From Dendrobium chrysotoxum (lineage: Eukaryota > Streptophyta > Magnoliopsida > Asparagales > Orchidaceae): DNA of 64,000 nt. The position numbers were made by a program, and so were the translations under genes. The notes under the pieces are model-generated. The model was given only the letters and a program-made list of their open reading frames with translations. It did not search any database and was not told the DNA's origin. The stretch spans positions 97,857,571 to 97,921,570 of the forward strand of contig CM034305.1 in assembly GCA_019925795.1 (NCBI GenBank). Reading direction: 5' to 3'. This document shows, piece by piece, positions 26,101 to 39,055 of this stretch. The stretch's first letter is position 1, and each line of letters starts with the position of its first letter.

Positions 26101-29100
26101 GCAAGATACAATGGATCTTCTATTAGAAAGCAAGATTCATCTCTCCCAAATCTCTAGATGCTGCTAGAGCCCGCTCAAGAACACAAGAACCCTAATTTCA
26201 ACAAAAATCAGAGATAAAACCTAACCATCGCCTCCAAACATCCTTAAGCATACAAGTAATTGGGTAAAATACCCAAACAGCCCTTCTAAATTGAATTTCC
26301 CTCATAATCCCCCTTAATTTCCTCTCTTAATTGCTATTACATGCTGCTAGGCCCCACACAGGGAGAGGTGGAGGTTGTTTGGGCAGAAGCCTTCCGCCTA
26401 GAGTAGTAACGGGTCAGTCCTTGTTCGGCCGGCTAGACCAATCTCTCCTGGACCGATCTAACGATACCCCCCTCCCAAAAACCCATATTGTCCTCAAGGT
26501 GAAAGAGAGGAACTGATGCATCACTCTCATACAGCTCTCAGGTAACGTCGTAGTCTGGTAGGATTCTCCATTTGATCAACACTTCCTCGATCCCTCCTCC
26601 CTATCATACCCATTTTAGCTCTAGTGATTCCAACACCACTTCCAAGTCCTTATTTAATGTCATTGGCAAATCTGAACTCATAGCATGATCCCCAACAGCT
26701 CTCCTCAGTTGTGACACGTGGAACACCGGAGGTATGGTAGTAGTTAGGGATAACCTCAAACAATAAGCAACTATTCAATCCTCTCCAATACCTTGTAAGG
26801 GTCAAAGTATCGCGGGTCAAGTTTCTCATTCCTTCCGTTGGCTAATGTCCTCTGTCTGTAAGGTCGCAGCTTCAAGAACACACTATCCCCACCTTCAAAC
26901 TGGATGTCCCTTTTGTGTCCATCCACCTGCTTCTTCATAATTTGCTCAGCCCTTAGTAAGTGCCTCTTCAATTAGTCCAACACCCTATATCTTTCCTCCA
27001 AGTACTTCTCTATTGAGGAGACTAGCTTGCTCCTCCGTCCAAAGTGTGTACCAAGTGAGGTGGTTCTCTTCCGTACAACACTTTAAATGGGGTTATTTGG
27101 GAAGTTGAATGATAAGAGGTGTTGTACTAGTATTCTACTCATGCCAGCCACTTAGCCCACAACCTAGGTGTCTCGGAAGCAAAACATCATAGGTATGTCT
27201 CCAAGCTCCAATTCAACACTTCTGTCTGCCCATCCATCTGGGGGTGGTAGGCGGTGCTCCTCTTCAGTATTATTCCTTGCAATCTAAACAGTTCCTTTCA
27301 AAAATGGCTAAGGAACACCTTATCTCTATTGGATACTATAGATTCGGGCACTCCATGCAGTCTGACCACCTCTCTAATGAATGTTGTCGCTACTGTCACG
27401 GTCATGTAAGGGTGTCGTAGTGGAATAAAATGAGCATACTTGCTCAATCTGTCAACCACCACCAAAATCACTGTAAACCCCTCAGATCAGGGTAACCTAT
27501 CTATAAAGTTCATGATGACCTCCTCCCACACCGTCTGGTAGAGCTAGGGGTTAAAGTAACCCTCTAGGAGCCATGGCCATGTACTTTTTCCGCTGGCAAA
27601 TCTCACACCTAGCCATCATATCTTCCACATCCTTATGCATCCCCTTCCAATACAGCTTTGTTGTCAATCTCCTATGTCTTCTACACTCCAGAATGACCCC
27701 CCACCACGCTCCCATGGAACTCCTATAACAGCTATGAGATATGGACGAAGGTTCGAGGTATCACAAACCTCCTTTGATACAACAGTCTCTCCCCCTCTAG
27801 AGAATAGCCAGGGGGACTATTCTCATCCTTAAGTAGATCTTCCCTAATCCAACCCAGCTCCTCATCCTGCACACTCTCCTCTTTAATATCCCCCTAATCA
27901 AGCATCAGTGGTATCGATGTGGCTAGCTCCTGGATCTCCCCTATGCATTTGGACAAGGCATTAGCAGCCTTGTTCTCCAATTCAGGCCTATACTGGATCT
28001 CAAAGTCATAGCCTAACAACTTTGACAACCACCTTTGATGCTCATCGGTCACCATCCTCTGCTCCAACAGGTACTTCAAGCTTCTCTGATCTGTTCTGAC
28101 GATGAAATGTTGGCCTAACAAATAAAATCATCACTTCTGAATATTTAGCACAATAGTCATAAGCTCTCTCTCTTATAGACTGACTTCAGCCTAGCTCTGG
28201 TTGTCAACACCTGACTGGAGTAAGCAATGGGCCTGCGATTCTGCATGAGCACTGCCCCTAAACCATATCCCGATGCATCGACCTCCACAACAAAAATCTG
28301 ACTGAAATCTGGTAGAGCAAAAATCGGTACTATAGTCCTGGCCTTTTTCAGTCTCTCAAAAGTCTGTGTAGCTGTCTCTCCCCATAGGAAATTGTCTTTA
28401 TTTAGTTGCTCCATCAATGGCTAAGCTATGGTGTTGTAGCCTCTCATGAATATCTGGTAGTACCCTGTCAACCCTAGGAACCCCCTCAGCTCTCTCAGAT
28501 TCCTAGGTAAAGGCCATTTCTGCATTGCCTCAATCTTGGCCTGGTCGACAACCACCCCCTCATGAGAGACCACGTGCCCCAAGTATTCCATACTGGTCTG
28601 TGCAAAGCATAATTTCTTCAGGTTGGCCCTCAGTTGATGCTCCCGTAATACTTCCAAGACCATCCTTACATGCTCCAAGTGCTCTCCCATCGACTTACTA
28701 TACACCAATATGTCATAAAAGAAGGCCATTATGAACTTCCTTAGATATGTTTTGAACACCATGTTCATGAGCGACTAGAATGTGGCAGTGGCATTTGTGA
28801 GCCCGAATGGCATCACTAAGAACTCGTAATGCCTCTCATGTGTCTTGAAAGAAGTCTTTGGAATATCCTCCTCCCTCAACCTGATATGATGGTATCCCGA
28901 CTTCAGATCCATCTTGGTGAACACTACTGCACCATATAGCTCATCCAGTAGCTCATCAATCACCGAAATGGGAAACTTGTCCGATACAGTCTCCTTATTC
29001 AAGACCCTGTAGTCCACACAAAATCTCCAGCTCCATCATTCTTCTTGGCCAGTAAGACTGGACTAGAAAAAGGGCTCACCCTTGGCCTGATGATCCCGCC

Positions 29101-32100
29101 TCCAACATCTCCCAGATTAACTTCTCGATCTCATCCTTCTAAATCTGAGGGTAACGATAAGGCCGCACACTAATCAGTGAGACACTCTCCCTCAAGATGA
29201 TGGCGTATTCTTGCTCCCTGGGTGAAGGTAAGCCTTGAGGTGGCTGAAAAATCTCACTGAAATGCTATATGAATGATTGTACTGAAAGAGGAATGCCTCC
29301 CCCTTCCTCTAGTTTGATCCCTTCTAAGCTCTGCAGTTACACCAAAAATCCTCCCCCCATCTACTATATTGTCCTGGCCATGGTTTTAAGAGACACCATG
29401 GCCCTGAATAACCCTGCATCTCCCCGGATCACCATTCTTCTTTCCTCCACCACCAGCTCCATTGTCAGTGCTCCCTAATTGACCTTGATATCTCCCAGCC
29501 ACTTCATCCCCAGGATGACATCAATGCTCCCCAACTCCGATGGGAGAAAATCCTCCCTCACCTGAACCCCTTTTATAGTGAGCACAACTCCCCTACACAC
29601 TCCTCTACCCATCTCCACCTTCCTAATGCCCATCATCAACCCGTAGCCCTCGGTGTCCACCAATTTCACCTCCAACTGATCAACGACCTGATTGGAGATA
29701 AATTTGTGGGTTGTCCCACTGTCGATCAGCACCACCACCTCTATGTCAGCTATTTCTCCTTTTACTTTCATGGCGTGATTCGAGGTGAATCCCACCACTA
29801 AGTTTAAGGAGACTTCAATCATGTCCAGATACAACTCTTCCTCCTCTTGCACCACTGCCCCACTCTCACCTCCCTCCTCAGCTTCCTCGTCATCACAAAC
29901 GGTGAGAACCTGAAGAGTTCGGTCCTTACACCAGTACTCCGATGTGTACCTCTCATCATATCTAAAGCATAATCCCTTCACCCGCTTCTCCTGAAGCTCC
30001 TTAATGAGTTTCTTGAAATTTTCCCAAAATCCACCTTCTACAGGCTTCTCCTTTGGGGCCTCCCAAAAGTTTCCCAGTGTTGGTCCCTTAAGAGCTAGGA
30101 ATATGGTGGCAATCCTGTACGGTCCTCCTGAACAGCTGCCTCTGGCCCCCCTTTCCAAGTGTTTCTGAATTCTCCATAGCATCCCATTCCACGAAGGGGA
30201 GATGCTCCCCAGGTGTCCCGATCTTCCCTTCTGAGCTCAAATCCAAATCCTTCTTCAAAATTCTACCTCTTATAAAAATTAACACCCCGACATTAATCCA
30301 CCTCTTTGCTCGTACCCGATACTCATCTCCTCCCTAAAAATAGGCTCAAGCAGAGGCATCCCGTCTTCTCCCTCCAAATATCCACCTCTTGATCCTCCCC
30401 TCCCCTAAATGGAATAGGGTTTCCTCCTCTTCCTTGGCCATCGGTGGCATCCTTCATTTCAAATGTTGTCATATTGGGTTTGGCTTCAAGCAACTTCTTC
30501 AGCATGTTTTCCACTACAGTGAACTTTCTATCAATTTTTTCATGGACGGATGCCAATTGATTTTGAAAATCTAAAATTTTTTCCATAAAATTTGATTTCA
30601 GTTGGCCTAATTCACCCTCCAACACTTCTACTTTTCTTACAGCCATTGGTACCCTAGATTGAAGAGCTTTGATACCAATTTGTTATGAAACATTGTAAAA
30701 ATTCTGAAATTCCCTTACTGAAATTTAATTCCAGGAATTTGTAAAACAGGAATTGCAAAGATATTGTAGGAAAAACCAGAAATTGAGCTTTGGATGGAAA
30801 GTAGATGAAGAAAAACAGCAAGATATAATGAATCTTCTATTTGAGAGGAAGATTCGTCCCTCCCAAATTTCTAGACACCACTAGAGCACGCTCAAGAACA
30901 CAAGAATCCTAATTTCAGCAAAAATCAGAGAAAATCTAACCCTCGCCTCCAAACATCCTTAAGCATACAATTAATGGAGTAAAATACCCAAACAACCCTT
31001 CTAATTTCAACTTTCCTCCTAATTCCCCCTTAATTTTCTCTCTTAATTGCTATTACATGCTACTGGGCCCCACACAGGGAGAGGCGGAGGCTGTCTGAGC
31101 GGAAGCCTTACGCCTTGAGTAGTAACAGGCTGGTCCTCCCTCCTGGATAGGTCTAACATTTACTTTTGTAAAAATGCATACATTTGATCGCTCAGGAAAA
31201 GCACCAACTCCTTTTTGAGCTCTGGATTTTGTTTTCCAAGAGGTGAAATATGTTTAATTCAACTATATTCTCCCTCGATATTTAGAACAAAATTTAATTA
31301 TAACTATGGTCAGAACTTTCTAGCGGCACAGCCTCAATAGCTAATTACTCATAATAGAAATAGTAATCTCGATTAAAAATGGTTGCCTATACTCAATTTT
31401 ACACTCAAGTTTAATGTTTAATGTTTAGGTCTCAGTTGAGTTGGTTAGAGATACTTGGGGTAATTGAGGTAAGCCCGATTAAGATCTCATGGCTCTATCA
31501 TCCCTATCACACACGGGTGTAGTCTATTGACATCAAAGGGCAATACACTGTAATGTCCGGAGAATCAAATCAGTTACCAACCACGAACACAAACACAAAC
31601 AGAGGGCAGGGACATGGACATGGCAACATAACATAATTGTAAAAGTAGCACATAGCACGCTTGGACAAAATGTTATATTTTATAAATTACAAGTATAAAA
31701 TATACATAATTTCTATAATTTTCTACAAAAGGCATCACAGGATGAAGTATAACCTCATAAAAGAAACATTGAATTGATAAAACAAACAAACATGATTAAT
31801 GATAAAAGAAATACTTTATCACATAATAGAACACAAACACTAAGAAAATAATATGATAAAATAAAAAATGACATTGAAAAACAAAAATATAACCTTATTA
31901 GAACATAAAAAATGAGAAAAAATCGACATAGTTAAAAATCAAATTTAGTCAATGGCTACATCAACAAAATCTTATAATAAAAGAATAAATATCTAAAGAA
32001 CTAATACTAATGAATATTATAGAATAAGGAGGATGGGAAGAATTTACATGAGATAATATTTTTTTAATCTAAGTTCCACCTTACACCATGTCATGTTTGT

Positions 32101-35100
32101 ACCTATGAGGGGTTTCCCATTGTCTAAAGCAAAATTTACTATTAAATGAACCCAAAAACAATTGTGGACGTATCAGACCAATGTTTGGGCATGTCAGAGT
32201 CGTGTCCATCATGTTTTCAACACGATCATGGGGGCATTTAGAAGTGTTCGTGATTCATAGCAGAATACCAATCATGGGTTCATTAAAGATGCATGAACAT
32301 GAATGAGAAGATAAAGAGTTTTTACATTAAAATAAGCATGAATGTAACTCTTCATGGAGAGAGTAAAAATGTCAAAGATCATCAACAACAACAACATCAA
32401 GCCTTTATCCCACTACGTGTGGTTGGCTAGATGAATCTTTTTTCTCCATTGTATCATGTTAAAGAGTCAAAGATTATCATATAATGAAATAATTAAATCA
32501 AAATTAGCCTACAATGGATATCTGGATCAATACTCCACCCAAGAGAAATTTTCTATAAGAGTTTCTTATCATTCTAGGTTTTAAAATTGTAGTTACATTT
32601 TTTATGTATATTACAATGATTATTAGTCTTCGATATATGTTGGGATATAACCAGGTTGAGATACCATTTAGTTATATTTTTTATGTATATTACAATGACT
32701 ATTGGTCCTACTATGTATGTTGAGGATATGGCTTGGTTGAGACCCCATTTAGCCTCTAATACTTTATTCTGATGCTTCTACGAGTGAATCAATTGAGCAT
32801 CCTCTTCTTAACTAACCTCTAAGTCTTCAATAAAGAATTTCTAATCCATCAAAGCTATGCAAAAATTCCTTTATCTTTACAAAAGGTCACTAACTTTTCA
32901 TCCACTTCTATTTAACCTTTGATATTAACATGGGACTCTTCCAATGGCTCTTACGCCCCAACGAAAAATTTCAAGCCATCGACCACGATGCTCCTGACTC
33001 CTCTCCTGCTCTACAATAGACCATTCCTACAAAACGCATCTCCAAATGTCATAACCTAATTTCTATCCTCAATTGTATCATTACACATTGGAACTTATCA
33101 TGCTCAATGTTTCATGCATGTTTACATCTGCTTGCTTATTATACTGAATATCCACTTATCATGGAATTTTTCCAATATTGATGGCCCCAAAAGGGCGACC
33201 AAATTGGAGAAAAAGGTTTTAGCTTGCTCACTATCTTACATAGTTTGTTGTGATGAGTTGACATAATTTATCATGCTAATTTTTTTGTGTGAGCAATAAT
33301 TCCATATATCAGATGGAATTTATTATTTCAAATGTTATTGACTCCCTAGAATATTATAGCATTCTTCATCAGAAAAAATAAAGATATTGTTGAACCCTTA
33401 ATTTGTTTTGATGAACTAAAACACTAGAATTTTCATACTAATTCCTTAAGTATAGCTATTGTTCTTAAGAAATGCGCAAAGCTGCATAAATAAAGAATTA
33501 TGGAAAATCAATGAAGCTGATCCTGAATGGAGTTTACCCAAGAACTTTCTAAAATGAAGATTGAAGATGTACAAAATATATTTTTATATTGCACTGGTAG
33601 GCACACTAGAGTCTGCCAAATCAATTTTTCTTTTCCATTACTTTTAAAAATCCACCTTTTTTAAAATCAATTTTCAAAATACTAGTCAACCGGCCAAAGT
33701 TGAAAGTGGCTAACTTCCCTCATTTCAAATTTTGTAGTCATTAAGACTGAACAATTTAATCCACATGCCATTTTCCTTGGCTGGCCAGTTCAACGAATTG
33801 ATCAAGTTGCATCAGACATAGTAAAATCAATCAAATGATTCAAGTTTAATTAAAACCGATCAAATTCTAGAGAAATAACCTGAATGACACGAGACTCACA
33901 ATATCAAACTAACCGACTATATTCACAAGGCTGCCAAGTTGCCCAACTCAGCAAATCAGCTAGGGTACTATGCTGACAACCTAATCCTACCAATTTCATG
34001 AACATGGCCGGTGGAAGTAATATATTGGTCCCAAAATGATTGTTCACCTATGCTCTTGTTCTTTTGCACACAAATGCTTTTTTGACCAATTTAATCAACC
34101 CGCAAGTCCATTTCTTAGAACTCATCTATAAGCTTAGAAGCACGGTATAGTAATATATTCAAAATAATCTCATTGGTAATACACTTTTATTTTTCCAAAA
34201 ACCAAAATTCAAAATATTAAAATTAACACCCAACACTTTCCATTCATTTTGGCCAGCAAGCCATAGCCTCCCTTGTCTAGAGATAAGGCACGTGCTGTTG
34301 GTTTAAAGATCTTTCGCCAAGTAACAATCTCAAACTTATAATTGCTCGCTGAACTTGTACAAACAGCCCTTCAAAGTTCCATACTCTCTTTTGCAGTGAT
34401 CTATAGCCTTCTGACATCAGTTGGCTGCAAACAAATGCGCTATTGCTTAAATCGGTTTTCACTCATACTCTCTCTCAAATAAATCAATGCAACTAATTAA
34501 ATTTTGATTTGAAAGTCCTAGCATGCATGGAGCTCCCCGTTGTAATACTCATTTGTTTTTTTTTTCTTTTAATTACTATGCCAGTATGTCTTAATCATTT
34601 CTATAGCTTGCAACTCTCGTCCGGTAACGGTCGATCTTTATACCGGAAAAAGATAACGGAAACCGAGTTGTAAAGGATTCAGTTCATCACCAATATGGGT
34701 GGGGCGGGTGGTCTTCATTAGTTGGTTTGTTTTCATTGCTCTTACTTATTATGAATGAATCAAGCCTTGTTAAGTCCTTTTCCCTCTTAGGGTGGATCAA
34801 TTTCTAGGTCTAATTTAATATATATTAAACAAAATTGCTCTTTAAACACAATTCATCTCTCCACCACTGATCAGCTTGTAACGCCCCACTGATTTTGAGG
34901 TGGAACAATCTAACTTCCATATTCTTTGATTTTTCAAGAATTAAGTGAAGGGACCAGCCTCTCCCCACTCTTCATCTCAGAAAGATCTAAACAACGAAAT
35001 GAACTTCATCTATCCTTTGTCAAAAGTTTGAAGGATGACAGAACAAGTAAAAGATTATCAAAAATTAAACTTAAATCAATATTTCATCTTTGGTATTCTA

Positions 35101-38100
35101 AGAGGTTAAATGTCCCTCCAGCTTGCTGACCCTTGAATTCCCTTCATCAGCCAAAACAATTCTTTTCTTCAAAAAATACTAGGGCGGCCAGCTGGAACCA
35201 AACACACCAAACCTCAGTTTTAAATGGCATTTGGCTTGATTCATACTCCAAAACTAGGAACCCATTAGCGTCATGATGCTTTTAAATTTGTACCAAATCT
35301 ATCACCATCGTAGAAGAGTATGAGCCCAAATCACCATTGCTAGGCACAATGAATTCTCGGTCAAGAATGTCATGTTTAAAGCTGTAGAACCGTGATAAAT
35401 AAATACTAGCATGTAAAGATAAAAACCAATTCCCAAGCTTAACCAGACTTTATTTTTTGTGATATCTGATACTAAGTGGGGATTCATTTTAATATTCCAA
35501 AATTAAAAAAATTTAAAAATTAAATAAATAAAACTCCCAAAGTTAATGTAACCCATTTTTTATGCATCACAAAATTTATAAATAATATTCTATAAAATTC
35601 AGTAAATTGCACTGATCATTTAAAAATATAGATATTTGTAATTAGATAAGCATATACAAGTTAAATTAGCAATTAAATTTATTAACCTAAGTTAACTATT
35701 AATACTGTAATATTGGATTAATTTACTGTAGCTTTACCTAAATCCCACTATCTATACATTCAACGGAGGGAGGCTTTGGACAATCGTGATGAAAATCTGA
35801 AAGAGGAATAGTAAGTTTAGTGGATTTACATCACGGGAATATTAATATAAATATATAGGGATTAAATCCAATTAAGGGAAATAACATCCCATGGCTTCAA
35901 AAGCTTATTTCCGCAAGCTTGAGGCGGCAAATCGGGAGCAGGTCAAATGCTGGAAGGAGGGAAATCAGCTGGAGGAGAAAATTTTCAGGAAGGAATAAGG
36001 GAAGGAAGAAGAAGAAAGAAGAGGAAAAGAAGAGGGGAAGGAGAGAAGGAAATTGAGATTTTGAAGGTAAAGTTGGATTTTTTTTTTTAAATTTCCTCAC
36101 TGCAATTTCAAATCAAAGTAGTAGGTTTTCATGCTTGTATGAGGTGCGATTATATTAATGTAAAGATTTTTATTTTGAATTTACTTTGATTAAATTAAGT
36201 TGAGAAGTTAGGAAAACTGATGAGGACATCTCTACATGGAAAGTTTATCGAAGACGTGGCCGTCGATCTACGGCCACGATCGAGTCTCTATATTTTTGAG
36301 TCTTGTTGAGTCTTTGTTTCTTTCATTAGTTCTATGTTTAGTTCCTATGTTTTATTTCCCTATTTACCCTTATATTTGCTTGTAAGCCCGGAGGGCATCG
36401 TCGTCTTTATGTTGTGTCTTTGTGTGAGGCTATTTAAAGCCCTTCTATGTACTTTTAAAGTTAATGAATGATTATTGGAAAATTTCCTGCACTCTTGTCT
36501 TGAGATTAAGAGTTGAGAGCTAGTGGAGAGGTTCCCTAAGAGAGGGAGAAGGATGCATCACCCACCAACCTAGACATGTCGGGTTCGTGGTTCTAATTCT
36601 TTGTGCTCTTCCTCCTTTCCAAGCCACCACCACCTTACTCCATCCCCTTTCCCTCCCCCTAAGCCGTCGGCCCACCCTTCAAAACAGCACCCACCACCCC
36701 TTGCAACCCCACGGCCCACCACCCAACCTCCCACCCGACGGCCCCCACCGTCCACCCAAGCCGCCGCCCCCTTACCGCCCCTCCCCTCCCCCTTGTCTTG
36801 TTTCCTAATATAGATTGATCATATTTGGGATTAGATTTTGAATTCAAATTCAAGAATTCAAAATTCAAAATCTTTCCTAATATATGAAATCTATTTTTGG
36901 AAAGATTTGAGATCTCATTCAAATTAAATTCTAATTGAAAGGGATTTAATTATATCTTTCCTAATCCTTAGATCCCAATTTAGAAATTCCAATCAATCAC
37001 CACAAACCCCTCCCCTCCCCTTTAATGCTGCCGGCCCCCTTGCTCATGCCACCCCCCCTTCTCCCCTTCTCTCTCCCCAATCTTCCTCCAATCAATACCT
37101 TATATTTTCCTTTTCTAATCCCCACCAAATTTCAAAATCTGAAATAATTTCAGGTTTAGGAATTTTACACTCTTCTAACCCTAACCCTAACCCTAACTTC
37201 ACAAACAACCTTTCCACCCTAACCATACCTTGGCCGCCCACTTCTCCTAACCCTCTCTACTTGATTTTCAAAGGGAAAGCCCTCATCCTTTGGAAGGAAC
37301 CTTCAAGGACAGCAATACTACATCGACTTCACCACCTTTACTCCTTAGGAAGCATGAATGGAGGCCCGCCCATGGGATTCGGGCTTAGTGCTTGACGATC
37401 AAGACAATATCGACGTACTTCGTTCCCCCTTCTTCGACGTAGGATCTGGCTACGAGACTACCGTTGAAGAGTACTTGGAGAGGATCCACATTACATAGGT
37501 TGATACTCTCGACGATCAAAGGGTCAAAGGAAAGTGGATTACCGTTGGTCGATTCACACCCGCCATTCCTCCGACTACCTCGCTTTTCTCCTTCAAAAGC
37601 TACTTCAACCGTCTTCTACACATCATTACCGGTACCCTTGGCAATTCGAAGGAGTTCATCCGGCGACGATTCCTCTCTAAGGGGTTGACTTTTCTTCCCT
37701 TTTCAATTCTCTATTCGTTTCCCTAACCTTGTAGGTAGTGACAGAAGCGCAAGGAATCGCCCCACTTAAATCTTGCTAAAGCCTAGTAAACGTAGGGGAA
37801 GAGTTATTGATTTTCTATGTTACTAATCTCATTGTTGGAGTAGGGATTTTGAATGAACTCTTATCATTACGTATGTTATTGAATTTCCAGTTTATTTTGT
37901 TTGTCCTAGTGCTTTGCTAGTGATTTGGCCTAAACATAGGCATCCGTCTCTAGTTTTATTTTATCGTTCTAACAGCTAATGATGGAATCCTTAATGCTCT
38001 AGAACAAGAAATCGTGCAATACTCCATTCCATTCATTTTAAGCACATAGTACTACATCAAAAACTCAAATTAATAATTAGTATTTCTTAAGTTTGTTTAT

Positions 38101-39016
38101 AAAAGAATAAAGTTCCAGTTAATTGATATGAGGTGGCCCATCCGGTGGTTGATTGTTGACATCCTCAATTAGGAAAAATATGCAACTTTAATTCAAAAAT
38201 TCAAAACTTTTTTCATAATTGAGTATAATTTTATTTGTTTAATCAGCATATAAGTTAATTTTTTTATGAAAATATAAAATACATTAGTAAATTTTAAATC
38301 TAAAAATATGCATGTACAATGTTATAAGGGAAAGTGATGTAAACATCTGAATACTCAAAATATGAAACTAAATTAAATTAACTTCAAAAAGATAGTATAT
38401 AAGTATAGATTAACCATTTGAAAACCTGTACACATAGGGTGACAAAAGTGAGCTCATTTGGAGGCAAAAGGGCCTCCGGTTAATATGTAGGATGACCTGA
38501 ACATACAAGTGCAACAAAGGTGAGCCCTTATGAAGACAAAATAGTCCTTGCCAACAAATCACCTCCACATATATATGATATATTCTGAAATTGAAAGAAG
38601 AATTGTACACGATAAATGTAACCAATAAAATAAATTCAGAGATGATTAATTAAAAGAACGCAACATGTACACACTTTTTTATGAAATATTGTTAATGCTT
38701 GAAGCTCTAACATTTTGCTTAAAATTTTGTTCTCAACTAGATATGTCGATTATGGGTAAATTAGTTATTTAGATATTTTCATATTTAAAGGTTTCAACTA
38801 GCACATGAGACAAATGTATGATTAAAAATTATTTTATTTTATATTTGAATTTTGCATTGAAGTTGCTATCTTGCTGAGTTCATACTATGTTATGTTGAAT
38901 ATCATTTCGAGTAAGGAAAAAGGCAAGGTAGAACCCAAACAGGAGTTATATTTTGATATTTTGTTCTACTTTTGAGTATACAGTTCTGTCGTACTGTCGT
39001 AAGATGAAAGTTTTGG

Positions 39017-39055
<39 letters not shown>

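Larger units (their letters stand above)
25863..31158 (-). mobile_element. Minus-strand Ty3/gypsy element with two LTRs (gypsy-2)
   Basis: LTRs 25863-26463 and 30681-31158, starting TGTTATG/TGTTAGG and ending CTAACA (CTAACG on the left). A perfect 5-bp target duplication TTTAC is at 25858-25862 and 31159-31163. It lies in the 13.9-kb NUP160 intron, sense to the gene. Most of gag is deleted compared with gypsy-1, and Pol is broken, so it is non-autonomous. Confidence 0.93.

Noticed and set aside
34877..36212. Another gypsy LTR starting TGTAACGCCCC
   Set aside because: The start motif is suggestive but I could not find a matching end or target duplication.
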